From: Lachnospiraceae bacterium
GTDB lineage: Bacteria; Bacillota; Clostridia; Lachnospirales; Lachnospiraceae
Assembly (NCBI GenBank): GCA_017399445.1
Contig: JAFQCM010000031.1
Span: 1-47,651 of the forward strand
Direction of reading: 5' to 3'
Length of the DNA stretch: 47,651 bases
Of this stretch, positions 1 through 8,122 are shown in pieces. Every line of letters starts with the position of its first letter. Positions within the stretch are counted from its first letter, which is position 1. A program made the position numbers and the translations under genes. The notes under the pieces were generated by a model. That model was not told the DNA's origin. It was given only the letters and a program-made list of their open reading frames with translations, and did not search any database.

Positions 1-91
1 AACCCATAGACAGAGAATGGATAAACCAGCATTAGTGAAGAAGAATCTTCAGAAAGGATGTTTAGAAGGCTCCTTCTGTCTAGTAAAAAAG

Positions 92-129
92 AATAAGTCT
101 GTAAGCTTTTTCTTGCTTACAAACTTATT
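92..129 (+). promoter_or_regulatory. Long hairpin in the leader of the first gene
   Basis: Positions 92-106 pair with 115-129 (15 bp, one mismatch) around an 8-nt pyrimidine loop. The hairpin ends 4 nt before the Shine-Dalgarno GAGGAG (134-139) of the gene at 149. There is no U-tract after it on the + strand, but an A-run precedes it, so read on the minus strand it would look like a rho-independent terminator. Further upstream, 7-14 pairs with 75-82 (TAGACAGA/TCTGTCTA) and 36-41 pairs with 46-51. The whole stretch 1-148 may therefore be a folded leader, or the tail of an operon outside the window. I saw no known riboswitch class. Confidence 0.45.
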
Positions 130-148
130 ATACGAGGAGTAAAACAAA

Positions 149-2131
149 ATGAAAAAGAAATCAATAATAGCATTATTAATTGCACTAAGTTGCTTTACGA
201 CTGCCTGCAGTACAAATGCAGATAATCAAAAAACAGATAACACAGCTAATCCAACAACTGAAGCATCCGAAGCAAATCGAGCCAATACAGAACCAACAAG
301 CCTGCCAACCAACACACCAGAACCAACCCAATTCATACCTCAGGAGCCGGAAATTTCCATGGATACCCTTAGTGACACTGTTAGTGGAACAGACGGTGTA
401 GAAGCTTATACATATTTATACACATATCCCAATATCACAATACCAGGCAACGAAGCGGCTACCAAATTGATTACTACGGATCAAGAACTAAAAAAACAGA
501 CTTTTTCCGATACTGTAAAAAATAATATAGCAGGAGCAAAAGAATATTATGAAAGTGTAATTGCCAGCAATTACATATATGAATTCTATGGTGCCGGTTA
601 TGATAAGGTAGAATATGAATTGAGCTATTCAACAAAAGAACGGATATCCTTTAAAATAACAAATAGCGCATACAGCATAGGAGGTTATCATGCAAGTTCT
701 CAAATAAATGGAGTAACTTATGATGCCATTACAGGAGAAATTCTGGATATAGATGAGCTGTTTGAAGAGGAAGAAAACGCAGTTGATACCATGAAAGATA
801 TGGTTCTAAACCAGTGTTTAAAAGAAGGGTATATAACTTCTGATACAGAAGGAACAGATGAAATTATTACAACAATTGTTGAGGAAAATAATTGGTTTTT
901 AGCAGAGGATGGAATTCACTTTATTGCAAATGAATATGTGTTAACAGGTGCAGGAGAATACAAGGAATTTGTTTTTTCTTATGGAGAATTGCCACAATTA
1001 AAACAAACAGATATTACAGAAAATAATGCAAAAAAAGACGCAACAGAAGAAAACGGACAAGAAACAGAAATGGAAGAGAGTAGCCTTACAGGAGAGGAAC
1101 TGACCTGGAAGGATATTTTGGAAAATGAGCAAGAAGGAAAAGCAGAAGTAAAGGAAGCTTTGATAAAACAGATTAATATGACAAAGCTGGAAGAGAATAG
1201 TAAACAAGAATTGTTAAATGATATAGACAATATCATTAAAAATGAAAATTGGCATTTTTCAAAGGTTGGAATACATGTTATAACTGGAAAATCAAATAGT
1301 CCGGTTGATATAAATTATGAATTTATCTTACCTTATAATGAAATTACACAGTTAAAGGAAAAATATCAGCCCGAGGCAAAGGTATGGCATGTAACAAATG
1401 GTGGCAGCAATACACTTGATTTGGATGGAGATGGCAGTGAAGATGTGATTTCTTATAGTGTGGATGAAGAAACAAAAGAAATTAATTTGACCATTAAAGA
1501 AACTAATTTTGGAAGCCAACTATTTGAGTTAGGCGTAGATATGGCAGAAACGCCAATTAACTTCTGTTATCTGGTTGATTTAAATGAATCAGATTCCTAT
1601 ATTGAAATTGTAGTAGCAGATTATGGACTAGGCGAGAGTTATTCAACCAATTTTTTGCGATATGATAAGGGAGAGCTTATTTATTTAGGACGAATATATG
1701 ACGACTTTGAAGCAACCACATGCAAATTGTTAGGTGATGGCTTTATTGTTGGTCGTGAAGAATGTAATATTTTTCAGTCAGGGCGATTGGAACATGAATA
1801 TGTTCTTCTGGATAATCGGATTGCTTCAATAGTAGAAGAATGGTATGTAATGGATATAAGGGAATACTTTGATGGGGAAGAACAGATTTGTAAAATTCTA
1901 AAAGATGTTACTGTATATACCCAGGATAGTACAGCTAGTGCTACAAAGGTATTAACACCATCTAATGGTCCAGTTACTTTTCCGGTAACTGATGATAAAG
2001 AATGGGTTCAGTTGTGTACAGCAGATGGAACGATATATTATGTACATGTAATAGAAGGGCTCACTATAGAAAACGGAATTGAGGAAGAATATTCCTATGA
2101 CGTGTTTGATAATTTATTAATAGGTGGCTAA
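149..2131 (+). CDS. Secreted lipoprotein with DUF3298/RsiV-type domains
   Basis: 660 aa. The N-terminus is a lipoprotein signal: lysines, a hydrophobic stretch and Cys20 in the context FTTAC, a weak lipobox. A Thr/Pro/Asn-rich linker follows (about 33-65). Residues about 70-285 resemble the DUF4163/DUF3298 module found in RsiV and PdaC-like proteins, with the typical segment NGVTYDAITGEILDIDELF. A second, partial copy of the late part of that module lies around 350-405. After it comes an Asp/Gly-rich stretch (LDLDGDGSEDV) that may bind calcium, then a C-terminal beta-rich region. The start is set by GAGGAG nine bases upstream. The next gene follows after 22 bases and also carries a Thr/Pro linker, so the two are probably co-transcribed and surface-associated. 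The exact role is unknown. Confidence 0.75.
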   Translation: MKKKSIIALLIALSCFTTACSTNADNQKTDNTANPTTEASEANRANTEPTSLPTNTPEPTQFIPQEPEISMDTLSDTVSGTDGVEAYTYLYTYPNITIPGNEAATKLITTDQELKKQTFSDTVKNNIAGAKEYYESVIASNYIYEFYGAGYDKVEYELSYSTKERISFKITNSAYSIGGYHASSQINGVTYDAITGEILDIDELFEEEENAVDTMKDMVLNQCLKEGYITSDTEGTDEIITTIVEENNWFLAEDGIHFIANEYVLTGAGEYKEFVFSYGELPQLKQTDITENNAKKDATEENGQETEMEESSLTGEELTWKDILENEQEGKAEVKEALIKQINMTKLEENSKQELLNDIDNIIKNENWHFSKVGIHVITGKSNSPVDINYEFILPYNEITQLKEKYQPEAKVWHVTNGGSNTLDLDGDGSEDVISYSVDEETKEINLTIKETNFGSQLFELGVDMAETPINFCYLVDLNESDSYIEIVVADYGLGESYSTNFLRYDKGELIYLGRIYDDFEATTCKLLGDGFIVGREECNIFQSGRLEHEYVLLDNRIASIVEEWYVMDIREYFDGEEQICKILKDVTVYTQDSTASATKVLTPSNGPVTFPVTDDKEWVQLCTADGTIYYVHVIEGLTIENGIEEEYSYDVFDNLLIGG

Positions 2132-2153
2132 AGATTGATTAGAAAGGAAAAAA

Positions 2154-5147
2154 ATGAGAAAGAAACTAATAGGTATCATAATTTGCATGATATTATCCAT
2201 AATAAGTACAAAGAATGTTTATGCAGCAATGACAGAAGAAAAAGCAGAAACATGGTCATACCAAAGTGAGAACTATACATATATCGTCACTGATGATGAT
2301 ACCATTGAAATTACAAAATATACAGGAAATGAAAAAGAAGTTAAAGTTCCTGCAGAAATTAAAGGAAAGAAAGTAACCAGCATCGGAAATTTTGCCTTTG
2401 AAGATGAAGATAACATAGAAAGTATTGAACTTCCTAAGAGTGTAACAAATATTGGAAATTATGCTTTTTATTGTAAAAAATTAAAGAGTATAAATATTCC
2501 TGATACTGTAACATGGATAGGGGATAATGCATTCGAAAGTTGTGAAAGTCTGGAAACCATAATTTTACCATCACAAATCACATATATTACCAGAGGGGAA
2601 TTTTCAGATTGTAAAAGTTTAAAAAGTATAGTAATACCTGAAAATGTAACAGAAATTGCATGGTATGCATTTGCAAATTGTATAAGTCTTGAAGAAGTAA
2701 CCATTTCAGCTGGTGTAGAACATATAGGTGAATCTGCTTTTTATAATTGCAGCAGTTTGAAACAGATAATTCTTCCAGATGGTGTAGATACCATTGAATA
2801 TGGTGCCTTTCAGAAGTGTAGCCAATTGGAAGAGATTACTATACCAGATAGTGTAACGCAGATTGGGGAAGATGTATTTAGTGGTGATGGGCAGGTAACA
2901 ATTTATTGTAATAGTGATTCTGCTGCACATCAATATGCAGTGGAAAATGGAATTGCATTTAAGTTGTTGGATCAGGGATTTGATTTGAAAGAAGATGGGT
3001 ATTGTTTATTGAATGCAAATTGTTCCTTTGGATATGATTCGGTATGGAAAAATTTATTAGGGTTAAATGAATATACAATATCACTTGAACGTTATAAAGA
3101 AGTTTTTGGTGATTCTATATCAAAGGAACAATATAAGCAGATTGAGGAATGGAGAGGGAATTGCTTTGGTATGGCAGCAACAGCGGTGTTGTTTTATAAA
3201 GAAAGTATCTCCTTAAAACCATATTTGCAAGAGGATAAAAATACATTAAACTCAGGTGGATATGAAATGCTATGTGAAAATGTAGATGGAAGCTATTATT
3301 TTGCTGTAAGAAAAGAGTCAGAATTAACAAAATTAATTGAAAGATATCAAATATGGCAAGATTCGGTAGAGTTTAGAAATGATAGAAAAAATGATATTGA
3401 AAGATATGAGAATATAAAGACTGCTTTGAAACGAATAGAAGAAAAAGAACCATTATTGCTTGCAGTGTATTGGGCTAGTGGTGGACATGCGTTTGTGGTG
3501 GATTCGTCAAGAAGCCCGGAGAAATCAAGCGATGGATGGTATAGGATATATCTTTATGACCCGAATCATCCTTATTTTGGAAAGTTAGCGGGAACTTTCA
3601 CACCTATTCAGAGTTATCAAACTGCAAATGAACGTTATATTGATATAAATATAGAAAATGGGCAATGGAAAATGGATGTAATGGTCAGCAGTAACAGTGA
3701 TAGTGATGGTGTGAAAGTTGGACATGATATTCCAAATAGTAATTTTTATTTTTTTGATGTAGATGGATATCCAACAGACTTTGAAGAAAAAGCTACATTT
3801 GGTGTGGCAGATTCTGAAGAAACAGGAATTTGTTATAGATGTGACAATGTTCTGGTTTTAGATGAAGAAGAAAATGTTGTTTATTGGATATTTAATGGAA
3901 AAGTAATTCATAAGGAAGCAGAAGTAGAAGAAGTGGAAGAAATAGGATATATAGAAGGTTTTGACGATACTAGAGCTTCAGGCAAATTAATTCTTCCAAA
4001 AGGAAACTATCATGTCAGTCTTGGAAGTGAAGGAATGGTTTGTTTTCTTAATAAAGACAGTTATGCAGGAATTGTAGCTGAAGGCAAAATTGAGGTGGAA
4101 AATACAGATTCTACTAAGCTTAAACTATATGATGGCGAAGAAAAGAATGTGAATGTTGTATTAGAAGAGATACAAGGGGAAGAATTTGTTGCGATTGGAA
4201 CGGATATTGTAATGAATGAAGAAGAATGTGAGATTAGCCTTTCTGATAATCAGTTAAAGGTGGAAACAGATAATGTGCAGGAAATTGATTTAAGTATATC
4301 TACAGATAAATCGGAACATACTGTGAAAAAGGTATCTACAAAAGAGGTGGAAAATGTTGACCTTGATACTGGAAAGAAGCTTGTTATCACACCAACAAAT
4401 GTGCCAACGAATACACCGATAAAGTTGCCAACAAACACACCAACAAATGTGCCAACGAGTGCAGCAACAAAATCACCAGCGAACACACCAACAGATACAC
4501 TGACAAACGTTCCAACAAATGTATCAGTGCAAACAGTAACAAGCATACCAACAATCCAGCCAGCAGATTCAACAGGCAATACAATTAAAGTTGGAAGCAT
4601 TTTTGAAGATGAAAAAGAAGGTGCAAAATACAAAGTTCTTAGTATAAAAGGAAAAAAAGGAACCGTTTCATATGTGAAAGGCAATAAGAATTCAAAAGAA
4701 GTTAAAATTCCAAATACCATAAAAGTGAATGGTATTACATATAAAGTAGTAACCGTTGAAGCAAATGCATTTAAGAATAGTAAAAAGATTTCTAAAGTAG
4801 TAATAGGTAATAATGTTACAAAAATTGGAGCAAATGCATTTAGTGGATGTAAGAAACTAAAAAATGTTACAATTGGAAAAAAGGTAGCGATAATAGAAAG
4901 AAATGCTTTTTACAAATGTAAGAAAATAGAGAAGATAACATTGCCTAAAAATGTAACAAAGATAGGGAAAAAAGCATTTTATGGATGCAAAAATCTTAAA
5001 TCGATTACTGTAAAGTCAACGAAAATAAAGAATGTTGGCAGTAAAGCATTTACAGGCATAAAGAAGAATGCGGTTGCGAAAGTTCCAAAGAAAAAGCTTA
5101 AAGATTATAAAAAGAAACTCGATATAAATGTAAAAGGGGTCTTATAA
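2154..5147 (+). CDS. Secreted BspA-type LRR protein with a cysteine-protease-like core
   Basis: 997 aa, with a signal peptide ending near VYAA (about residue 25). Residues about 45-265 are BspA-type (LRR_5) leucine-rich repeats of roughly 23 aa, with recurring pieces such as IGNYAFYxCxxLxSIxIP. The middle holds Cys337 in GNCFGM, His445 in GGHAFVVD and Asp469/Asn471 in LYDPNHP, the order and spacing of a papain-like or C39-like cysteine peptidase. A Thr-Pro-Asn linker with a roughly 12-bp DNA period covers about 744-806. A second, lysine-rich LRR block closes the protein (about 815-997). There is no LPXTG motif or C-terminal membrane anchor; the basic end may hold it to the wall. Substrate unknown: host glycoproteins, peptides or neighbouring bacteria are possible. 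The peptidase call is inferred from motifs only. Confidence 0.75.
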   Translation: MRKKLIGIIICMILSIISTKNVYAAMTEEKAETWSYQSENYTYIVTDDDTIEITKYTGNEKEVKVPAEIKGKKVTSIGNFAFEDEDNIESIELPKSVTNIGNYAFYCKKLKSINIPDTVTWIGDNAFESCESLETIILPSQITYITRGEFSDCKSLKSIVIPENVTEIAWYAFANCISLEEVTISAGVEHIGESAFYNCSSLKQIILPDGVDTIEYGAFQKCSQLEEITIPDSVTQIGEDVFSGDGQVTIYCNSDSAAHQYAVENGIAFKLLDQGFDLKEDGYCLLNANCSFGYDSVWKNLLGLNEYTISLERYKEVFGDSISKEQYKQIEEWRGNCFGMAATAVLFYKESISLKPYLQEDKNTLNSGGYEMLCENVDGSYYFAVRKESELTKLIERYQIWQDSVEFRNDRKNDIERYENIKTALKRIEEKEPLLLAVYWASGGHAFVVDSSRSPEKSSDGWYRIYLYDPNHPYFGKLAGTFTPIQSYQTANERYIDINIENGQWKMDVMVSSNSDSDGVKVGHDIPNSNFYFFDVDGYPTDFEEKATFGVADSEETGICYRCDNVLVLDEEENVVYWIFNGKVIHKEAEVEEVEEIGYIEGFDDTRASGKLILPKGNYHVSLGSEGMVCFLNKDSYAGIVAEGKIEVENTDSTKLKLYDGEEKNVNVVLEEIQGEEFVAIGTDIVMNEEECEISLSDNQLKVETDNVQEIDLSISTDKSEHTVKKVSTKEVENVDLDTGKKLVITPTNVPTNTPIKLPTNTPTNVPTSAATKSPANTPTDTLTNVPTNVSVQTVTSIPTIQPADSTGNTIKVGSIFEDEKEGAKYKVLSIKGKKGTVSYVKGNKNSKEVKIPNTIKVNGITYKVVTVEANAFKNSKKISKVVIGNNVTKIGANAFSGCKKLKNVTIGKKVAIIERNAFYKCKKIEKITLPKNVTKIGKKAFYGCKNLKSITVKSTKIKNVGSKAFTGIKKNAVAKVPKKKLKDYKKKLDINVKGVL

Positions 5148-5158
5148 AATCACGAAAT

Positions 5159-5172
5159 AAAACATATGTTCT
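5159..5172 (+). promoter_or_regulatory. LexA-box-like palindrome
   Basis: AAAACATATGTTCT matches 11 of 14 positions of the Gram-positive SOS box CGAAC-N4-GTTCG and keeps the palindromic core AACATATGTT. It ends at the first base of a candidate -35 element. The gene it would control is a YdjM-family protein; E. coli ydjM is LexA-controlled. AT-rich DNA gives such palindromes by chance, so this is weak. Confidence 0.25.
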
Positions 5173-5200
5173 TGAAAACGTTCGAATTTTATGTTATCCT
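5172..5200 (+). promoter_or_regulatory. Candidate sigma-A promoter for the ydjM-like gene
   Basis: TTGAAA (5172-5177), 17-bp spacer, TATCCT (5195-5200). It lies between the stop of the LRR gene and a terminator-type hairpin at 5220-5254. A transcript from here would pass through that hairpin before the gene at 5301, so the hairpin could act as an attenuator as well as ending the upstream operon. Confidence 0.45.
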
Positions 5201-5219
5201 AATATAGATTTAACAAAGC

Positions 5220-5254
5220 AAAAAGCGGTTACAAAGATAAAGTGACCGCTTTTT
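5220..5254 (+). terminator. Rho-independent terminator, probably bidirectional
   Basis: Stem GCGGTTAC/GTGACCGC (one G-U pair) extended by A5 on the left and T5 on the right, with an 8-nt loop. The A-run before and T-run after make it work in either direction. It follows the two-gene surface-protein operon. Confidence 0.8.
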
Positions 5255-5300
5255 CCGTTACCATAGATAAATCTTACTTAATAATTTTGGGAGGAAAATC

Positions 5301-5924
5301 ATGTTAGGAAAAACACACATGGCAGTAGGCGTTGCAGCTACCTTAGCTCTCACCAACCCAACCACTATAACCGAACTGGTTCTAGGCAGCGGAATTGGTG
5401 CCTTAGGTGCTGTAATCAGCGACATAGACGTAGGAACTTCAGAGTCACACAAAGAAGCAGATAAAATCATTGCAATAGTAACCATCATCTTGATAGCAAT
5501 CGGTGTACTGGATCACTTTTGGGGACTAGGTATCTGGAATAGAATGAAAAGCAATCGAATCATATATCAAATAGTAATTGCAGCCCTGGTTTTCATAGGT
5601 ATATGTGCCTATGGAAAAGAGCAGCCACACCGCTCCTTTATGCATTCCTTTTTGGCACTGGGACTGCTTTCCGCAGCTATGGCAGTAATTTATCCGGTTG
5701 CAGTAAAATACTTTGCCGTCGGATTTCTTTCTCATATTGCATTAGATATCTTTAACTATAAAAGAGTCCGCTTGCTATATCCAATGAAAAAAGGTGTATG
5801 TTTCAAACTTGCCCACTCTAATGGAATGGCTAATGACATTGCTTTTATTACAGCGGTAATTGTAGCTATATTAGAAGTAATACTTGTCTTATGGGAAAAG
5901 TTTGGATGGCTGCTCCGGTTGTAA
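5301..5924 (+). CDS. YdjM-type membrane-bound metal-dependent hydrolase (DUF457)
   Basis: 207 aa. The start MLGKTHMAVGVA is the hallmark of the YdjM/DUF457 family, whose early His and later His/Asp residues are thought to bind metal. Here these are KTHM near the N-terminus, HRSFMHS in the middle and the segment SHIALDIFN. At least four hydrophobic segments are visible (about 10-40, 55-75, 85-100, 115-145) plus one at the C-terminus, so it is an integral membrane protein. GGAGG lies about 7 bases before the ATG. The biochemical role of the family is unsettled: it is often annotated as an inner-membrane hydrolase or transcriptional modulator. It stands apart from both neighbours, with its own candidate promoter. 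Confidence 0.75.
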   Translation: MLGKTHMAVGVAATLALTNPTTITELVLGSGIGALGAVISDIDVGTSESHKEADKIIAIVTIILIAIGVLDHFWGLGIWNRMKSNRIIYQIVIAALVFIGICAYGKEQPHRSFMHSFLALGLLSAAMAVIYPVAVKYFAVGFLSHIALDIFNYKRVRLLYPMKKGVCFKLAHSNGMANDIAFITAVIVAILEVILVLWEKFGWLLRL

Positions 5925-6000
5925 CAAAGAAAAACACGTGATATAATAGGAACATTGGTGTGTGATAATACAGAATAAAAGAAAAGAAGGGATACAAAAA

Positions 6001-6492
6001 ATGGGATACCAGTCAGTAAACGAAATTGATAAGTTTTCATTTGAAGACTGCAAAATCAGCGAATTTCAGGTAAAAGAAAAACAAATAGATATGGAGTTAG
6101 AAGCACTTATCGTAAAGCCGGATAACTCACAAAATACTAACTATACAGAAAGTTACGCAGGAACCACAAAAATGAGACTTACAGGCGGCAAAATCCTGTC
6201 TGGTATCAAAGATGGTTTCAAATACTATGATGCTAATGATGTGTTAATCAAAGAGGTGCCAGACCAACCATTAACACCGGAGCAGTTAGAAAAATTCCCA
6301 AAAACCTGTGAGGGAGCATTTTTATTCTCAATGGTAAAAACAAAAGAAGAAGATAACATATATTATTATGAGATGGGAATAGAATTTGAAGATGAGGAAG
6401 ACAACACGGTAGCAGATTCCTATCAGTTAACCATAAGCTTTGAGAAGGCAGTATTTACCTGGGAACAGTATTTAAATCGTGTGCAAAGGTAA
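6001..6492 (+). CDS. Conserved-looking hypothetical protein
   Basis: 163 aa from the ATG at 6001, preceded by AAGAAGG at a workable distance. An in-frame ATG at 5962 lacks a ribosome site and would add a lysine-rich stretch with no domain look, so I chose the later start. The protein is acidic and soluble-looking, with no signal peptide or membrane segment. It appears rich in beta-strand alternation, e.g. TYAG-like and YYYEMGIEFEDEED segments. I do not recognise a family. It ends 21 bases before murE, so it is probably co-transcribed with it. Confidence 0.65.
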   Translation: MGYQSVNEIDKFSFEDCKISEFQVKEKQIDMELEALIVKPDNSQNTNYTESYAGTTKMRLTGGKILSGIKDGFKYYDANDVLIKEVPDQPLTPEQLEKFPKTCEGAFLFSMVKTKEEDNIYYYEMGIEFEDEEDNTVADSYQLTISFEKAVFTWEQYLNRVQR

Positions 6493-6513
6493 GCAGAAAG
6501 GAAGCGTAAGTCC

Positions 6514-7975
6514 ATGAAAAATTTAGCAAAATTATTAGAACGTTTAGATGACATAAGTGTGACAGGCGATATCAACATAGAAATATCTGATATTGTCAAT
6601 GACTCCAGAAAGATTACTGAAAACTCTTTGTTTTTCTGTATTAGTGGAGCCGCCTTTGATGGACATAACTTTGCAAAAGAAGTAGTAGAAAAAGGTGCCA
6701 AAGTACTGGTAGTAGAAAAAGAAGTAGGAGAATTTGAGGGTGTGACTATTGTAAAAGTAAAAGACACCAGATATGCCATGGCATTAATTTCCGCAGCCTA
6801 CTACGACCATCCGGCAGAAAAATTAAAAGTCATTGGAATTACCGGAACCAAAGGAAAAACTACCACAACCTATATGGTAAAATCTATTTTAGAAAATGCA
6901 GGACATACAGTAGGATTGATTGGGACCATTGAGGCAATTATTGGAGAAAAAAAAAATACCTGCCAACAACACCACGCCAGAATCCATGACAGTGCAAAAG
7001 TATTTCCATGAAATGTTGGAAGCAGGCTGCGATACAGTAGTAATGGAAGTGTCTTCCCAGGGATTAAAGCTTCACAGAACCGCTGGATTTACCTTTGAAA
7101 TTGGAATTTTCACCAACTTAGAGCCAGACCATATTGGACCAAACGAACATGCAGACTTTGCAGAATATATGGAATGTAAAGGTCTTTTATTTAAACAGTG
7201 CCGTTATGGAATTGCCAATATAGATGATGAACATTTTGAAGGTGTTATGAAAAATGCTACTTGTAAGTTAGAAAGTTTTGGTTTTTCCGAAAAAGCAGAC
7301 TTACGTGCAGAGCAGGTAGAATTATTAAAAGAACCGGGATATTTAGGAATTAAATATAAAACAAAAGGTTTGACAGAAATGGATGTGGAAATTGATATTC
7401 CAGGAAAATTCAGCGTATACAACTCCCTGACAGCTATTGCTATCTGTCTTCATTTTGGAGTCTCTAAAGAAGATATTTTAAAAGCATTAAAAGTGGCAAA
7501 AGTAAAGGGAAGAATTGAAATGGTAAAAGTATCTGATAAATTCACCCTCATGATTGATTATGCCCATAATGCCATGAGCTTAGAAAGCCTTTTAAGTACT
7601 TTAAAAGAGTATCAACCGAAGAGACTGGTGTGCTTATTTGGATGTGGTGGAAACCGTTCTAAATTAAGAAGATATGAAATGGGAGAAATTTCTGGAAAAC
7701 TGGCAGATTTAACAATTGTTACCTCAGATAATCCAAGAGATGAGGAGCCACAGGCGATTATTGATGATATTAAAATCGGAATTGAAAAAACAAAAGGAAA
7801 GTATGTGGAAATCCCAGAACGGAAAGAAGCCATTGCCTATGCTATCCAACATGGAGAAGAAGGAGACGTAATTGTTCTGGCAGGAAAGGGACACGAAGAT
7901 TATCAGGAAATCAAAGGGAAGAAGTACCCTATGGATGAGAGAATTTTGATTCAGGAAATTCTACAGGGAAAGTAA
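6514..7975 (+). pseudogene. murE: MurE (UDP-MurNAc tripeptide synthetase), frame broken at an A10 run
   Basis: MurE adds the third peptide residue to UDP-MurNAc-L-Ala-D-Glu in cytoplasmic peptidoglycan synthesis. The first part (6514-7011) reads through the N-terminal domain and the ATP loop GTKGKTTTT, then hits a stop. The second part continues in the +1 frame with NNTTPES, MEVSSQGL, the ligase motif DYAHN and SDNPRDEEP. The DNPR motif indicates a meso-diaminopimelate-adding enzyme. The break lies at ten A (6947-6956): with nine A the frame runs on as GEKKIPANNTTPES and gives a normal protein of about 486 aa. Because the gene is essential and the rest is intact, I expect a functional product, through an assembly error or polymerase slippage on the A-run. 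It is listed as pseudogene only because the frame is interrupted as written. Confidence 0.85.
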
Positions 7976-8032
7976 AAATAGAGGAGTAACTATTCCCCAA
8001 TTATTTTTACAAAAATATGGTAAGTGATTTTT

Positions 8033-8072
8033 ATTTGTTTATTGAAAATAAATTCATAATAAATAAACAAAT
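8033..8072 (+). other. AT-rich inverted repeat between murE and priA
   Basis: ATTTGTTTATT (8033-8043) and AATAAACAAAT (8062-8072) are perfect 11-bp inverted repeats with an 18-nt loop. The stem is too AT-rich to be a convincing terminator and has no U-tract. It could be a protein-binding site or chance. The rest of 7976-8122 shows nothing else I can support. Confidence 0.3.
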
Positions 8073-8122
8073 TTGGGATGGGCACAAATAATTGATAAAA
8101 CACAAGAAAGCTTGGAGAAAAC

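Noticed and set aside
4250..4720. 156-codon minus-strand open frame
   Set aside because: It is antisense to the Thr/Pro linker of the LRR protein; the low-complexity DNA keeps the opposite strand free of stops. No ribosome site and no family look.
6946..6957. Programmed -1 ribosomal frameshift in murE
   Set aside because: The second part lies in the +1 frame, which a -1 slip does not reach. Only a +1/-2 shift or loss of one A restores the frame.
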